This document shows positions 41,101 through 51,016 of a stretch of DNA of 64,000 nt, piece by piece. How positions within the stretch are numbered: position 1 is the first letter of the stretch; every line of letters begins with the position of its first letter. This stretch comes from Streptomyces albireticuli (GTDB lineage: Bacteria; Actinomycetota; Actinomycetes; Streptomycetales; Streptomycetaceae), in the NCBI RefSeq assembly GCF_002192455.1, contig NZ_CP021744.1:1488001-1552000 (forward strand). The letters are read 5' to 3'. The notes under the pieces are model-generated. The model was given only the letters and a program-made list of their open reading frames with translations. It searched no databases and was not told the origin of the DNA. A program made the position numbers and the translations under genes.

Positions 41101-44100
41101 CACCATCGACGACAGCTTCTTCGCCCTCGGCGGGCACTCCCTCTCCGCCACCCGGCTCAGCACCCGCCTGCGGTCCACGCTCGGCCTGGAGCTGCCGGTG
41201 CGCAGCGTCTTCGAGACCCCGACCGTCGCCGGGCTGGCCGAGGCCGTGCGCCGGGCGTCGGCGGGTGACCGGCCCGCGCTGGTGCCGGCCGGGCGCCCCG
41301 AGCGGGTGCCGCTGTCCTTCGCCCAGCGCCGCCTGTGGTTCCTCGACCGCCTCCAGGGCCCGGGCGCCGCCTACAACGTGCCACTCGTCCTGGACCTGCG
41401 CGGCGAGCTGGACGAGGAGGCCCTGCGGGCCGCGCTCGCCGATGTGCTGGAGCGCCACGAGAGCCTGCGGACGGTCTTCCCGGAGACGCGCGGGGTGCCC
41501 CGGCAGCGCGTCCTGGACGGCGCCGTCGCCCGGCCGGAGCTGACTGCGGCCGCCGTGGCCCCCGGGGAGCTGGACGCGGCGGTGGCCGCCGCCGTCCGGC
41601 AGCCGTTCGACCTCGCCACCGAGATACCGGTGCGGGCCCGGCTGTTCACGACCGGGCCCGGCGTCCACGTCCTGGCCCTGGTCGTCCACCACATCGCGTG
41701 CGACGGCTGGTCGCTGGCCCCGCTGTGGCGGGACCTCGCCGACGCCTACGCCGCCCGCCGGGCCGGCCACGCGCCCGCGGCCGAACCGCTCCCGGTGCAG
41801 TACGCCGACTACACCCTGTGGCAGCGCGCCCTGCTGGGCGACGCGGACGACCCCGACAGCCTGGGCGCCCGTCAGATCGCCTACTGGACCGAGGCCCTGG
41901 CCGGGCTGCCGGAGTGCACCGAGCTGCCCGGCGACCGGCCCCGGCCGCAGGTCGCCTCGCACCGCGGCGACACCCTCCACTTCACCGTCGACGCCGATCT
42001 GCACCGGCGGATCGCGGAGCTGGCCGAGCGCTGCGGCGCGAGCCCGTTCATGGTGCTGCACGCCGCGCTCGCCACCCTGCTGACGAAGCTGGGCGCGGGC
42101 ACCGACCTCGCGATCGGCACCCCGGTCGCGGGCCGCACCGACCACGCGCTCGACGGCCTCGTCGGCTTCTTCGTCAACACGCTGGTGCTGCGCACCGACA
42201 CCTCCGGGAACCCGGCGTTCCGCGATCTGCTGGCACGGGTGCGGGAGACCGACCTGGCGGCGTACGCCCATCAGGACGTGCCGTTCGAGCGGCTGGTCGA
42301 CGCGCTCGCCCCGGCCCGCGGTCTCGCCCACCACCCGCTGTTCCAGGTGATGCTGGCCCTCCAGAACGCCCCCGAGGGCGCGGCGGAGCTGCCCGGTCTG
42401 ACCGTCGCGGAGCGCGCGGTGAGCACGGGGGCCTGCCGGTTCGACCTCTCGCTGAGCCTGCGGGAGCGGCGCGGCGCCGACCGGCGGCCGGAGGGCATGG
42501 ACGGCGTCGTGGAGTACGGCACCGACCTGTTCGACCGCGACGGCGCCGAGCGGCTCGTCCACCGGTTCCTGCGGCTGCTCGACGCGGTCACGGCCGACCC
42601 CGGGCGCCGGCTCGGCGGGCTCGACGTGCTGCTGCCCGGGGAGCGCGAGACGCTGCTGGAGCGGAGCGGCGACGGGGCCCACGAGGTCCCCCGGCTGCCG
42701 CTGCCCGCCCTGTTCGAGGCCCAGGTGAGGCGGACGCCGGACGCGGTCGCGCTGCTCCACGACGACGGCACCGGGCCCACCCGGACGCTGACCTTCCGGG
42801 AGGTGAACGCCGAGGCGAACCGGCTTGCCCGGTACCTGATCGCCTGCGGCGTGGGTCCGGAGCGGTTCGTGGCGATCGCGCTGCCCCGCACCGTCGAATC
42901 GGTCGTCGCGACCCTCGCGGTGCTGAAGGCGGGCGGCGCCTATCTGCCGCTGGACGCCCACTACCCGGCCGCGCGCCTGCGGCTGATGCTGGACGACGCC
43001 CGCCCGGCCCTGCTGCTGACGGACACCACCACGGCGCTGCCGCAGGCGGAGGGCCCGGGGGGCTTCAGCCCGCGCCGGATCGTCCTGGACCGGGACGAGA
43101 CCCGGCGCGCCGTCGCCCTGTGCTGGGACGTGGACGTCACCGACAACGAGCGGGAACGGCCGCTGCTGACCGGGCACCCCGCGTACGCCATCTACACCTC
43201 CGGGTCCACCGGCCGCCCCAAGGGCGTGGTCGTGACCCACTCCGGTATCGCCGGGGTGGCCGAGGCCAATGTGCGGCGGTTCGGGGTGAGCGCGTCGAGC
43301 CGCATCCTCCAGTTCGCCTCGCACAGCTTCGACGGAGCGGTGTGGGAGCTGTGCGGCGGGCTGCTGACCGGGGCCACGCTGGTGCTGGCCCCGCCGGACG
43401 TCACGGCCCCGGGCCCGGACCTGGCGGCGCTGATCCGCCGGCAGCGGATCAGCCACGCGACGCTGCCGCCGGCCGCGCTGACGGTGCTGGAGCCGGAGCA
43501 GCTGCCCTCCCTGACCTCGATGATCGTCTCGGGTGAGGCCTCGTCCGGGGAGACCGTGCGCCGCTGGTCGGCCGGGCGCCGGTTCGTCAACGGCTACGGG
43601 CCGACGGAGACGACCGTGTGCGCGACCCTCAGCGCCCCGCTGACCGGTGCCGGCACCCCGCCGATCGGCCGGCCCACCGTGGGCGCCCGCGCCTACGTCC
43701 TCGACCGCGACCTGTGCCTGGTGCCGCCGGGCGTCCCCGGGGAGCTGCACGTCTCCGGCGCCGGGCTGGCGCGCGGCTATCTGCGCCGGCCGGAGCTGAC
43801 CGCCGAGCGGTTCGTCGCCGACCCGTTCGGTGAGCCCGGCACCCGGATGTACCGCACCGGGGACACCGTGCGCTGGACCCCTGACGGCCAGCTGGAGTTC
43901 ATCGGCCGGGCCGACGGCCAGGTCAAGATCCGGGGCTTCCGGATCGAGCCGGGCGAGGTCGAGGCCGCCCTGAGCACCCACCCGGGCGTGGCCCAGGCGG
44001 TGGTGGTGCCCCGCGAGGACCCGCGCGGCGGCACCTACCTGGCCGCGTACGCCGTGCCGGCCGCCGGCGCCCCGGTGCCGGACGGGCCGGAGTTGCGCGC

Positions 44101-45748
44101 CCATCTGGCCGGGCTGCTGCCGGAGTACATGGTGCCGTCCGCGGTGCTGGTGCTGGACGCTCTGCCGGTCGCCGCGACGGGCAAGGTCGACCGGGCCGCA
44201 CTGCCGGAGCCGGACTTCGGGGCGATGTCGACGGGCCGGGCACCGCGCAATCCGCGCGAGCGCATCCTGTGCGAGCTGTTCGCCGAGGTGCTGGGCGTGC
44301 CGCAGGTGACCATCGACGACAGCTTCTTCGACCTGGGCGGGCACTCCCTGCTGGTGACCCGGGTGATCAGCGGGGTGCGCCGGCGGCTCGGCGTGGAGGT
44401 GCCCGTACGGACGCTCTTCGAGCGGCAGTCGGTGGCCGCGCTGCTGGACGCCGTCGACGGCCGGACCGCGCCGGAGGACGAGCAAAACGCGGACGCGGAC
44501 ACCGCGTACGGGCCGACGCCGGCCGCGCTCGCGGCGGAGGCGGTCCTGGACCCGCGGATCGCCCTCGCGCCCCGCCGCCCGCGCCGCCCCGGCGCCCCGG
44601 GCCGGGAGCACATCCTGCTGACGGGCGCGACGGGCTTCCTCGGCTCCTTCCTGCTGCGGGAGCTGCTGGACCGGACCAGCGCGGACGTCCACTGCCTGGT
44701 ACGGGCCTCCGACGTCGCGCAGGCCGAGCTGCGGATCCGCCGGAGCCTGACGCAGTACGGGCTGTGGAACGAGTTCTCGCGCGGCCGCATCGTGCCCGTA
44801 CCCGGCGACCTGGAGAAGCCGCTGCTGGGCCTGGCCCCCGAGCGGTTCGAGGAGCTGGCGGGCCTGGTCGACGCGGTCTACCACAACGGGGCCCGGGTGT
44901 CCGCGGTCGACGGCTACGCCCGGCTGCGGGCGGCGAACGTGGCGGGCACCCAGGAGGTGCTGCGGCTGGCGGCCCGGTCCGGCGGCGCCCCGGTGCACTA
45001 CATCTCCACGGCCGCCGTGTCGGTCGGCACCGACGAGGCGCTCACCACCGTGCCCGAGTCGCACCGGGTGCGCCCGGAGGCGGTCATGCCGGGCGGCTAC
45101 ACGACCAGCAAGTGGGTCGCCGAGCAGCTCGTCTGGGCGGCCGCGGACCGCGGGATCCCGGTCACCGTGCACCGGTGCGGGCGGGTCAGCGGACACACCG
45201 TCAGCGGGGCGGGCTCCAGCCGGGACGTGTTCTGGCAGCTCGTCCGCGCCATGCTCGTGATCGGCGCGGCACCGCGCCCGCCGGCCGCCGAGGACCTGGC
45301 GCCCGTGGTCGACCTGGTCCCCGTGGACTACGTGGCCGCCGCGGTCGTCCACCTCTCCCGCCGCCCCGGCAGCCGCGGTCTGGCGCACCACCTCACCTGC
45401 CCGGCCCCGGTGGCCTTCGACGCGGTCCTCGGCCATCTGCGGGAGTACGGCTACCACCTGGACACCATGGAGCTCGACGACTGGACCCGCGCCCTGCGGC
45501 AGCGCGCGGACGCGGAGGCGGAGGCGGACCCGTCGGCCGGCGCCGGACTGCTGGACGCGGCCGTGCTGCTCACCGACACGCTGCCCGCGCTCGCCCGGCT
45601 GGGCCGGCTCCGGCTCGACCGGACCAACACGGTGGCCGGGCTGGCCGGTTCGGGCGTGGAGTTCCCGCAGCTGGACGGCGGACTGATCCGCGCCTACGCC
45701 GACCACTTCGTCGCCTCGGGCTTCTTCCCGCCCGCCGGCCCGCGCTGA
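38112..45748 (+). CDS. Two-module NRPS, A-MT-T-C-A-T-R, TleA/MpnB-like, with a frameshift
   Basis: About 2,540 residues once the frameshift near 39283 is bridged. Order: A1 (38270-39650 plus 40890-41000; [25 protein letters not shown]), with an N-methyltransferase inserted near its C-terminus (39660-40850; [15 protein letters not shown]). T1 follows (GGHSL at 41130), then C (41270-42640; HHIACDGWS), A2 (42700-44210), T2 (GGHSL at 44337) and a terminal NAD(P)H thioester reductase R (44605-45740; [13 protein letters not shown]). Reading the A1 pocket against GrsA gives D-A-Y-W-W-G-G-T-F-K, close to the valine code. A2 gives D-G-W-T-I-S-G-V-C-K. The expected product is N-methyl-valyl-tryptophan released as the alcohol, as TleA, MpnB and LtxA do. 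There is no starter C domain. The exact start is uncertain: GTG 38112 or 38154, TTG 38184, or, out of frame, GTG 38191 behind GAGGAG. Confidence 0.87.
39282..39285 (+). other. Frameshift site in the first adenylation domain
   Basis: The A1 frame reads LDPRLRPVP up to a CCCC run and then loses homology. The -1 frame resumes at once with [19 protein letters not shown]. Adding one C (CCCCC) restores [13 protein letters not shown], the standard A8-adjacent sequence. Either an assembly error in a homopolymer or a real inactivating mutation. Confidence 0.85.
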
Positions 45749-45831
45749 GCGGGCACCGCGCGGGCCGTTTCCACCGTGCCGGGGCGAGGGGCCCCGGCAC
45801 GCGCGTCACCCTCCACGAAAGGGCACACAGC

Positions 45832-46062
45832 ATGAGCAATCCGTGGGACGACACCGAGGGCACCTTCCTGGTGCTCGTCAACGACGAGGGGCAGCACTCC
45901 TTATGGCCGTCCTTCACCGCGGTCCCCGCCGGCTGGACGGCCGTCCGGGGCCCCGCCACCCGTGAGGAGTGCCTCGGCTACGTCGAGGAGAACTGGACCG
46001 ACATGCGGCCCAAGAGTCTCGTCGAACACCACAACCGTTTCTCGGAGGCACGGTCGGCATGA
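45832..46062 (+). CDS. MbtH-family protein
   Basis: A 76-residue adenylation-domain partner. All family positions are present: NDEGQHSLWPSF, PAGWTAVRGP, and ECLGYVEENWTDMRPKSL. MbtH proteins bind A domains and are often needed for their folding and activity. It lies 84 bases after the NRPS stop. The stop overlaps the P450 start (ATGA), so the two are translated together. Confidence 0.95.
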   Translation: MSNPWDDTEGTFLVLVNDEGQHSLWPSFTAVPAGWTAVRGPATREECLGYVEENWTDMRPKSLVEHHNRFSEARSA

Positions 46063-47291
46063 GCGAGAACACCCGCAGCACCCCGGACGCGACCGTGGAC
46101 GAGCGGCCGGCGCCCCCCGCCTACCCCTTCAACGAGGCGGTCGCGCTCGACGTCGACCCGCTCTACGCGAAGCTGCGCGTGGAGGAGCCCGTCGTACGGG
46201 TCAGCTGCCCTTTCGGCGAAGACGCCTGGCTGGTCACCAAGCACGCGGACATGAAGACCATCCTCGGGGACCCCCGGTTCAGCCGGGCACTGGCGGCCGA
46301 GCACGACGAGTCCCGGCTGACGCCGCTGCCCATCCACACCAGCATCCTGGGGATGGACTCCCCCGACCACACCCGGCTGCGCCGACTGCTGTCCCGGGTC
46401 TTCACCATGCGCCGCGTCGAGCTGCTGCGCCCCCGCATCGAGCAGGAGGCCCACCGGCTGATCGACGGCCTGGTCGCCGCGGGCGCGCCCGGCGACCTGA
46501 TGGAGGGCTTCGCCGTGCCGTTCGCCGGCACCGTGGTCTGCGATCTGCTCGGGGTGCCCTTCGAGGACCGTGAGCAGTTCCGCGGCTGGCTGGACGCCTT
46601 CTCCGCCACGACGGTGATGTCGGAGGAGGAGATCGAGGCGGACACCGAGCGGCTGCACGGCTACATCGCGAAGCTGATGGTCAGCCGGCGGGCCGAGCCG
46701 CAGGACGACCTGATCAGCGCCATGGTCAAGGCCAGCGACGAGGAGGACAAGCTCTCCGAGAAGGAGCTCGTCGAGCTGGCGAGCGTGCTGCTGATCGCCG
46801 GCCACGAGACGGTGTCCTCGCAGCTCATCGACTCGCTGCACGTGCTGTTCACCCATCCCGAACAGCTGGCGGAGCTCAAGCGCCGGCCGGAGCTGATGCC
46901 GCGCACCGTCGAGGAGCTGATGCGCTACGTGCCGCTCATCTCGCACGTCACCTTCGCGCGCTACGCCACGGAGGACGTCGAGCTGAGCGGCACCCTGGTC
47001 CGGGCGGGCGAGTCCGTACTGCCCGCCATTCCGTCGGCCAACCGCGATGAATCGGTCTTCGAGAACGCGGACCGTTTCGATCTGACGCGGGAGCACAATC
47101 CGCACCTGGGATTCGGTTACGGCATCCACCGCTGCCTGGGCGCTCCGCTCGCCCGGCTGGAAATGCAGGTGGCGCTGGATTCCCTGCTGACCCGGCTGCC
47201 GGACGTCCGGTGCGCGGTTCCGGTGGAATCGCTGGAATGGAAGGACGGAATGCAGGTGCGCAGTCTGCTGAATCTGCCGGTCGAGTGGTGA
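46059..47291 (+). CDS. Cytochrome P450, TleB/MpnC-like indolactam-forming candidate
   Basis: A 410-residue soluble bacterial P450. The I-helix has IAGHETVSSQLI, the K-helix EELMRY, and the haem loop FGYGIHRCLGAPLARLEM carries the Cys thiolate. By position beside the NRPS, MbtH and prenyltransferase it should perform the intramolecular C-N bond formation that closes the nine-membered ring of indolactam V from N-methyl-valyl-tryptophanol. That role is inference from the cluster. A terminator follows 36 bases after the stop and marks the cluster end. Confidence 0.9.
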   Translation: MSENTRSTPDATVDERPAPPAYPFNEAVALDVDPLYAKLRVEEPVVRVSCPFGEDAWLVTKHADMKTILGDPRFSRALAAEHDESRLTPLPIHTSILGMDSPDHTRLRRLLSRVFTMRRVELLRPRIEQEAHRLIDGLVAAGAPGDLMEGFAVPFAGTVVCDLLGVPFEDREQFRGWLDAFSATTVMSEEEIEADTERLHGYIAKLMVSRRAEPQDDLISAMVKASDEEDKLSEKELVELASVLLIAGHETVSSQLIDSLHVLFTHPEQLAELKRRPELMPRTVEELMRYVPLISHVTFARYATEDVELSGTLVRAGESVLPAIPSANRDESVFENADRFDLTREHNPHLGFGYGIHRCLGAPLARLEMQVALDSLLTRLPDVRCAVPVESLEWKDGMQVRSLLNLPVEW

Positions 47292-47327
47292 GCGGCCGGT
47301 GAGCCGTAGGCGCCGGTAGAGCGAAAG

Positions 47328-47355
47328 GGGCCTCCCCGCGGGTGCGGGGAGGCCC
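47328..47355 (+). terminator. Terminator ending the NRPS cluster
   Basis: A perfect 12-bp stem, GGGCCTCCCCGC (47328-47339) with GCGGGGAGGCCC (47344-47355), a GGGT loop, then CTCTCCTTC. Confidence 0.88.
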
Positions 47356-47387
47356 TCTCCTTCGTGCCGTCCGGGTGCCGGGCGGGT

Positions 47388-48404
47388 TCAGGCGAGGCGC
47401 CAGCCGGGGTCCGCCGGGCTGCTGTCGGCCGTGACGGAGGGATCGCGGTTCGCCACCGGCGCGAGGGCGGCGTCGATCGCGGCCATGGTCTCCTCGTCCA
47501 GCCGGACGCCGGCCGCCTCGGCGTTGCCGGCGATCTGCTCGGGGCGGGAGGCGCCGATCACGGCCGTCGCCACGTTGGGGTGCTGGAGCACCCAGGCCAG
47601 GGAGAGCTGGGCGAGCGTCAGGCCGAGGCCGTCGGCGACCGGCCGCAGGCGCTGCACCCGGCCCAGCACGTCGTCGTTCAGCCAGTCGGCCAGCACGGGC
47701 GAGCCGTCGTTGGAGGCCGTGGCCCGGGAGTCCGCCGGCCACTCGCCGCCGGGCAGGTACTTGCCGGTCAGAACGCCCTGGGCCAGCGGCGACCAGACGA
47801 TCTGGGACATCCCGAGCTCCTCGCAGACCGGCATCACCTCGGCCTCGGGCACCCGCCACAGGGCGCTGTACTGCGGCTGGTTGGAGACCAGCGGGATCCG
47901 CAGCTCGCGGGCGAGGGCGTGGCCGCGGCGGATCTGGTCCGCGGTCCACTCGGAGACGCCGATGTAGTGCGCCTTGCCCGCGTGGACGAGGTCGGCGAAG
48001 GCCTCCATGGTCTCCTCCAGCGGGGTGGAGGGGTCGAAGCGGTGGGCCTGGTAGAGATCCACGTGGTCGGTGCCCAGCCGTCGCAGGGAGCCCTCGATCG
48101 ACTCGCGTATGTGCTTCCGCGAGAGCCCCATGTCGTTGCGGCCGGGCCCGGTCGGGGCGAAGACCTTGGTGAAGATCTCCAGGCCCTCCCGGCGCTCGCC
48201 CTTCAGCGCCCGGCCGAGGGATTCCTCCGCCTGGGTGTCCGCGTAGACGTCCGCGGTGTCGAAGGTGGTGATTCCCGCGTCGAGCGCGGCACGCACCAGG
48301 GCGGTCTCCGTCTCCTCACTTCTCGATGAACTCCGGGTCAGCCAGTTCCCGTAGGCGATCCGGCTGACGATCAATCCGCTGCGGCCAAGGTGACGGAAAT
48401 CCAT
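47388..48404 (-). CDS. Aldo/keto reductase
   Basis: A 338-residue NADPH-dependent oxidoreductase of the voltage-gated K+ channel beta-subunit-like group. The catalytic residues are in FDTADVYADTQAEE (Asp and Tyr), the FTKVFAPTG segment (Lys) and DLYQAHRFDPSTPLEET (His). YIGVSEWTADQI, SNQPQYSALWR and VIGASRPEQIAGN also fit. The substrate is unknown. It converges on the NRPS cluster but is separated by a terminator, so it is unlikely to belong to it. Confidence 0.91.
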   Translation of the reverse strand: MDFRHLGRSGLIVSRIAYGNWLTRSSSRSEETETALVRAALDAGITTFDTADVYADTQAEESLGRALKGERREGLEIFTKVFAPTGPGRNDMGLSRKHIRESIEGSLRRLGTDHVDLYQAHRFDPSTPLEETMEAFADLVHAGKAHYIGVSEWTADQIRRGHALARELRIPLVSNQPQYSALWRVPEAEVMPVCEELGMSQIVWSPLAQGVLTGKYLPGGEWPADSRATASNDGSPVLADWLNDDVLGRVQRLRPVADGLGLTLAQLSLAWVLQHPNVATAVIGASRPEQIAGNAEAAGVRLDEETMAAIDAALAPVANRDPSVTADSSPADPGWRLA

Positions 48405-48470
48405 GTGCCCACGCTAGCAATGGACTTCGCCCATGATCCGATGAATGCGGAATTCGCCGGGGGCCCTTTC

Positions 48471-49331
48471 TCAGTGCGTTCCGGCGCCGGGCAGCAGCGT
48501 TCCCGGCTCGGCGGCGGCGACCTCCACGGCCTCCGTCTTGGGGCTGCGGCGCTGGCGCCGGGCGGCGAAGTTGGCCAGCCACGACAGGATCATGCACATC
48601 CCGATGTAGATCGGCGAGATGATCATGACGACGGGGATGAACGGCAGCCCGTAGTCGAGGTTGCTGGCGATCAGCTTGCCCGCGTGCAGGAACTCCTCGT
48701 AGGTGATCAGGAAGCCGAGCGAGGTGTCCTTCAGGGCCACCACCAGCTGGCTGATGATCGTCGGCAGCATCGCGCGCAGCGCCTGGGGCACCAGGACATA
48801 GGTCATCACCTGTGTCTTGCGCATGCCCAGGGAGTACGCCGCCTCGCGCTGACCGCGCTCGACGGAGTTCACGCCGGTACGGAAGACCTCCGCGAGCACC
48901 GAGCCGTTGTAGAGGGTCAGACCGGTGATCAGGGCGGGCATCGGCTGCACCTTGAGCGCCACGAACACGAAGAAGATCATGACCAGCACCGGCATGGCGC
49001 GGAAGAACTCCACCAGCAGCGTGGCCAGCCAGCGCACCGGCCGGTGCGCGGAGAGCCGGCCCGTGGCGAGCACGCCGCCGAGGGCGAGCGAGAGCACGGC
49101 GGCGTACGCGAAGGCCTTGAGGGTGTTGCCGAGGCCGCGCAGCAGCAGCTCCTGGATGCCCACGTAGGTGAAGGGCCGCCACTTCTCGGCCGTGAACTGG
49201 TGGGTGTCGAAGAGCAGATAGACCACCCAGGCGACGAGGCCGAGGATCACGACCGTCGAGACGACTCCGTAGAGGCGGTGCCGGCGCCGGGCCAGCGGGC
49301 CGGGGATGTCGTACAGCGCGGTGTCACTCAT
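48471..49331 (-). CDS. Amino-acid ABC transporter permease (GluD-like)
   Basis: A 286-residue inner-membrane permease of the polar amino-acid (HisM/GlnP) family. The cytoplasmic EAA loop is ERGQREAAYSLGMRKTQVMTYVLVPQALRAMLP, of which EAAYSLG and LPTIISQL are diagnostic. It has five to six membrane segments and a long hydrophilic N-terminus before the first. It is last in the gluABCD-type operon, 22 bases after the other permease gene. It pairs with that permease to form the channel. Confidence 0.9.
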   Translation of the reverse strand: MSDTALYDIPGPLARRRHRLYGVVSTVVILGLVAWVVYLLFDTHQFTAEKWRPFTYVGIQELLLRGLGNTLKAFAYAAVLSLALGGVLATGRLSAHRPVRWLATLLVEFFRAMPVLVMIFFVFVALKVQPMPALITGLTLYNGSVLAEVFRTGVNSVERGQREAAYSLGMRKTQVMTYVLVPQALRAMLPTIISQLVVALKDTSLGFLITYEEFLHAGKLIASNLDYGLPFIPVVMIISPIYIGMCMILSWLANFAARRQRRSPKTEAVEVAAAEPGTLLPGAGTH

Positions 49332-49353
49332 GCCGCCTCCTCGCCGCGTTCGC

Positions 49354-49998
49354 TCACCGGGGCACTCCCCAGCGCTTCTCCAGCACGTTGAAGACCGCGC
49401 TGATGGTCAGGGTCACGATCAGATAGCCGACGGCGATCCAGATGAAGGTCCAGATGATGCTGTAGCCCAGCTCGTTGAGGGTCTTGTAGGTGCCGAGGAG
49501 CTCGGTGACGCTGAACGACCCGGCGATCGCCGAGTTCTTGGCGAGCGCGATCAGCGTGGAGCCGACCGGCGGGATCACGGAGCGGAAGGCCTGCGGCAGG
49601 ATGATGTCGCCCAGCGTCTGCCCGAAGGTCATGCCGAGGCTGCGGGCCGCCTCGCCCTGGCCGGTGGGCACGGTGTTGATGCCGGAGCGGACGGCCTCGC
49701 AGATGAAGGCCGAGGTGTAGCAGCCGAGGGCGAGGACCGCGAAGAGCTGGAAGGGCAGCACCACGCCGAAGCGCGGCAGGCCCAGCAGGACGGCGAAGAA
49801 CAGCAGGGTGAGCGGGGTGTTGCGGAGCACCGTCACCCACACCGTGCCGAAGACGCGCAGCGAGCCGACCGGGGCGACCCGGAAGGAGGCCATGAGGAAG
49901 CCGACGACGAGCGCCAGCAGCGAGGCGTAGACGGTGAGTTCGACGGTGCCGAGCAGCCCTTCGCCGTACAGGGAGAAGTTGTCGGTGAGTACGTTCAC
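49354..49998 (-). CDS. Amino-acid ABC transporter permease (GluC-like)
   Basis: A 214-residue permease of the same family: ELTVYASLLALVVGFLMA, VLRNTPLTLLFFAVLLGLP, the EAA loop EAARSLGMTFGQTL and IPPVGSTLIALAKNSAIAG. GTG 49998 begins VNVLTDNFSLYGEGLLG. It starts 8 bases after the binding-protein gene. Together with the permease at 48471 it forms the transmembrane heterodimer. Confidence 0.9.
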   Translation of the reverse strand: MNVLTDNFSLYGEGLLGTVELTVYASLLALVVGFLMASFRVAPVGSLRVFGTVWVTVLRNTPLTLLFFAVLLGLPRFGVVLPFQLFAVLALGCYTSAFICEAVRSGINTVPTGQGEAARSLGMTFGQTLGDIILPQAFRSVIPPVGSTLIALAKNSAIAGSFSVTELLGTYKTLNELGYSIIWTFIWIAVGYLIVTLTISAVFNVLEKRWGVPR

Positions 49999-50006
49999 GG
50001 GGAACC

Positions 50007-51011
50007 TCAGCTGGCCGGGTAGCGGTCGACGGGCGGCGGCTGGGGCGCGGGCACCCCGGACAGGCCGAGGGTGGCGTCGTAGGCCTTCTTCCAGTCGCCG
50101 TTCTTCTCGTGCGCCTCGACGGCGTCGTCGAGGGCGAAGCGCAGGGCGTTGTCGCCGCGGGGGACGCCGATGCCGTAGGGCTCCTTGGAGAAGGGCTTTC
50201 CGGCGATCCTCAGCTCGTCGGGCGCCTTGGCGGCGAAGCCCATGAGGATGGTGTCGTCGGTGGTGACGGCGTCCACCTGGAAGCTGAGGAGGTTGTCCAC
50301 GCAGATGGAGTACGTGTCGTAGGCGACGGCGATCGCCTTGGGGTAGTCGCGCTGGATGCGCTGGAGCGGGGTGGAGCCGGCCGCGGAGCAGACCTTCTTG
50401 CCGGCCAGGTCCTGGGGGCCGTGGATGTCCGTCTCGTCGGTGCGGACGAGCAGGGACTGGCCGGCGATGTAGTAGGGGCCGGCGAAGCCGACCTGCCGCT
50501 TGCGGAGGTCGTTGATGGTGTAGGTGCCGACGTAGTAGTCGATCTGGCCGTTCTGGAGGGCGGTCTCGCGGTTGGCCGAGGCGATGGTGCGGAAGGCGAT
50601 CGTCTTGGGGGCGAAGCCGAGGGAGGCGGACATCATCCGGGCGATCTCGATGTCGAAGCCGGAGTAGACGCCGCTGGCGGGGTCCTTCTCGCCGAGGTAG
50701 GGCTGGTCCTCCTTGGCGCCCACGACGAGGTGGCCGCGGCTCTTGGCCGCCCGCCAGGTGGGCGAGTCGGTCAGCCGGAAGTCGGTGGCGACCCGGTAGA
50801 CGGGCAGTTGGTCGGGCTGGGGACCCTTGACGGGCGGGCTGCCCGCCCTGCCGCAGGCGGCGGCGAGCACGGTGAGGCCGGTCAGGGCCAGGGCGGCGGC
50901 ACGGCGGTGGACGCGGCGCGGCCGGGCGGCGCGCGGGAGCACCGGGGCCCCGGGGGCACGGCGCGGCCGGAGGGTGCGGAAGGGATCGGTCCGCCTCATC
51001 TGCGCAGTCAC
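50007..51011 (-). CDS. Amino-acid ABC transporter substrate-binding lipoprotein (GluB-like)
   Basis: A 334-residue periplasmic-type binding protein. A long basic N-region precedes the signal ALALTGLTVLAAACG, whose Cys would be lipidated. The SBP_bac_3 fold follows: LVVGAKEDQPYLGEKDPASG, YSGFDIEIARMMSASLGF, LQNGQIDYYVGTYTIND and the FAGPYYIAGQSLLVR segment. The ligand is likely glutamate, aspartate or a related polar amino acid, by analogy with GluB. The gene starts 5 bases after the ATPase stop. The mature protein ends in a proline-rich PAPQPPPVDRYPAS. Confidence 0.91.
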   Translation of the reverse strand: MTAQMRRTDPFRTLRPRRAPGAPVLPRAARPRRVHRRAAALALTGLTVLAAACGRAGSPPVKGPQPDQLPVYRVATDFRLTDSPTWRAAKSRGHLVVGAKEDQPYLGEKDPASGVYSGFDIEIARMMSASLGFAPKTIAFRTIASANRETALQNGQIDYYVGTYTINDLRKRQVGFAGPYYIAGQSLLVRTDETDIHGPQDLAGKKVCSAAGSTPLQRIQRDYPKAIAVAYDTYSICVDNLLSFQVDAVTTDDTILMGFAAKAPDELRIAGKPFSKEPYGIGVPRGDNALRFALDDAVEAHEKNGDWKKAYDATLGLSGVPAPQPPPVDRYPAS

Positions 51012-51016
51012 CCCGC

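Noticed and set aside
39143..45706. A 2,187-codon open frame on the minus strand across the NRPS gene
   Set aside because: It is a mirror of the NRPS frame caused by G/C at third positions. Its translation is Arg/Gly/Ala/Val-rich with no domain, while the plus strand carries every NRPS motif.
47388..48404. Aldo/keto reductase as part of the indolactam cluster
   Set aside because: It is convergent and separated by a strong terminator. The NRPS reductase domain can complete release alone.
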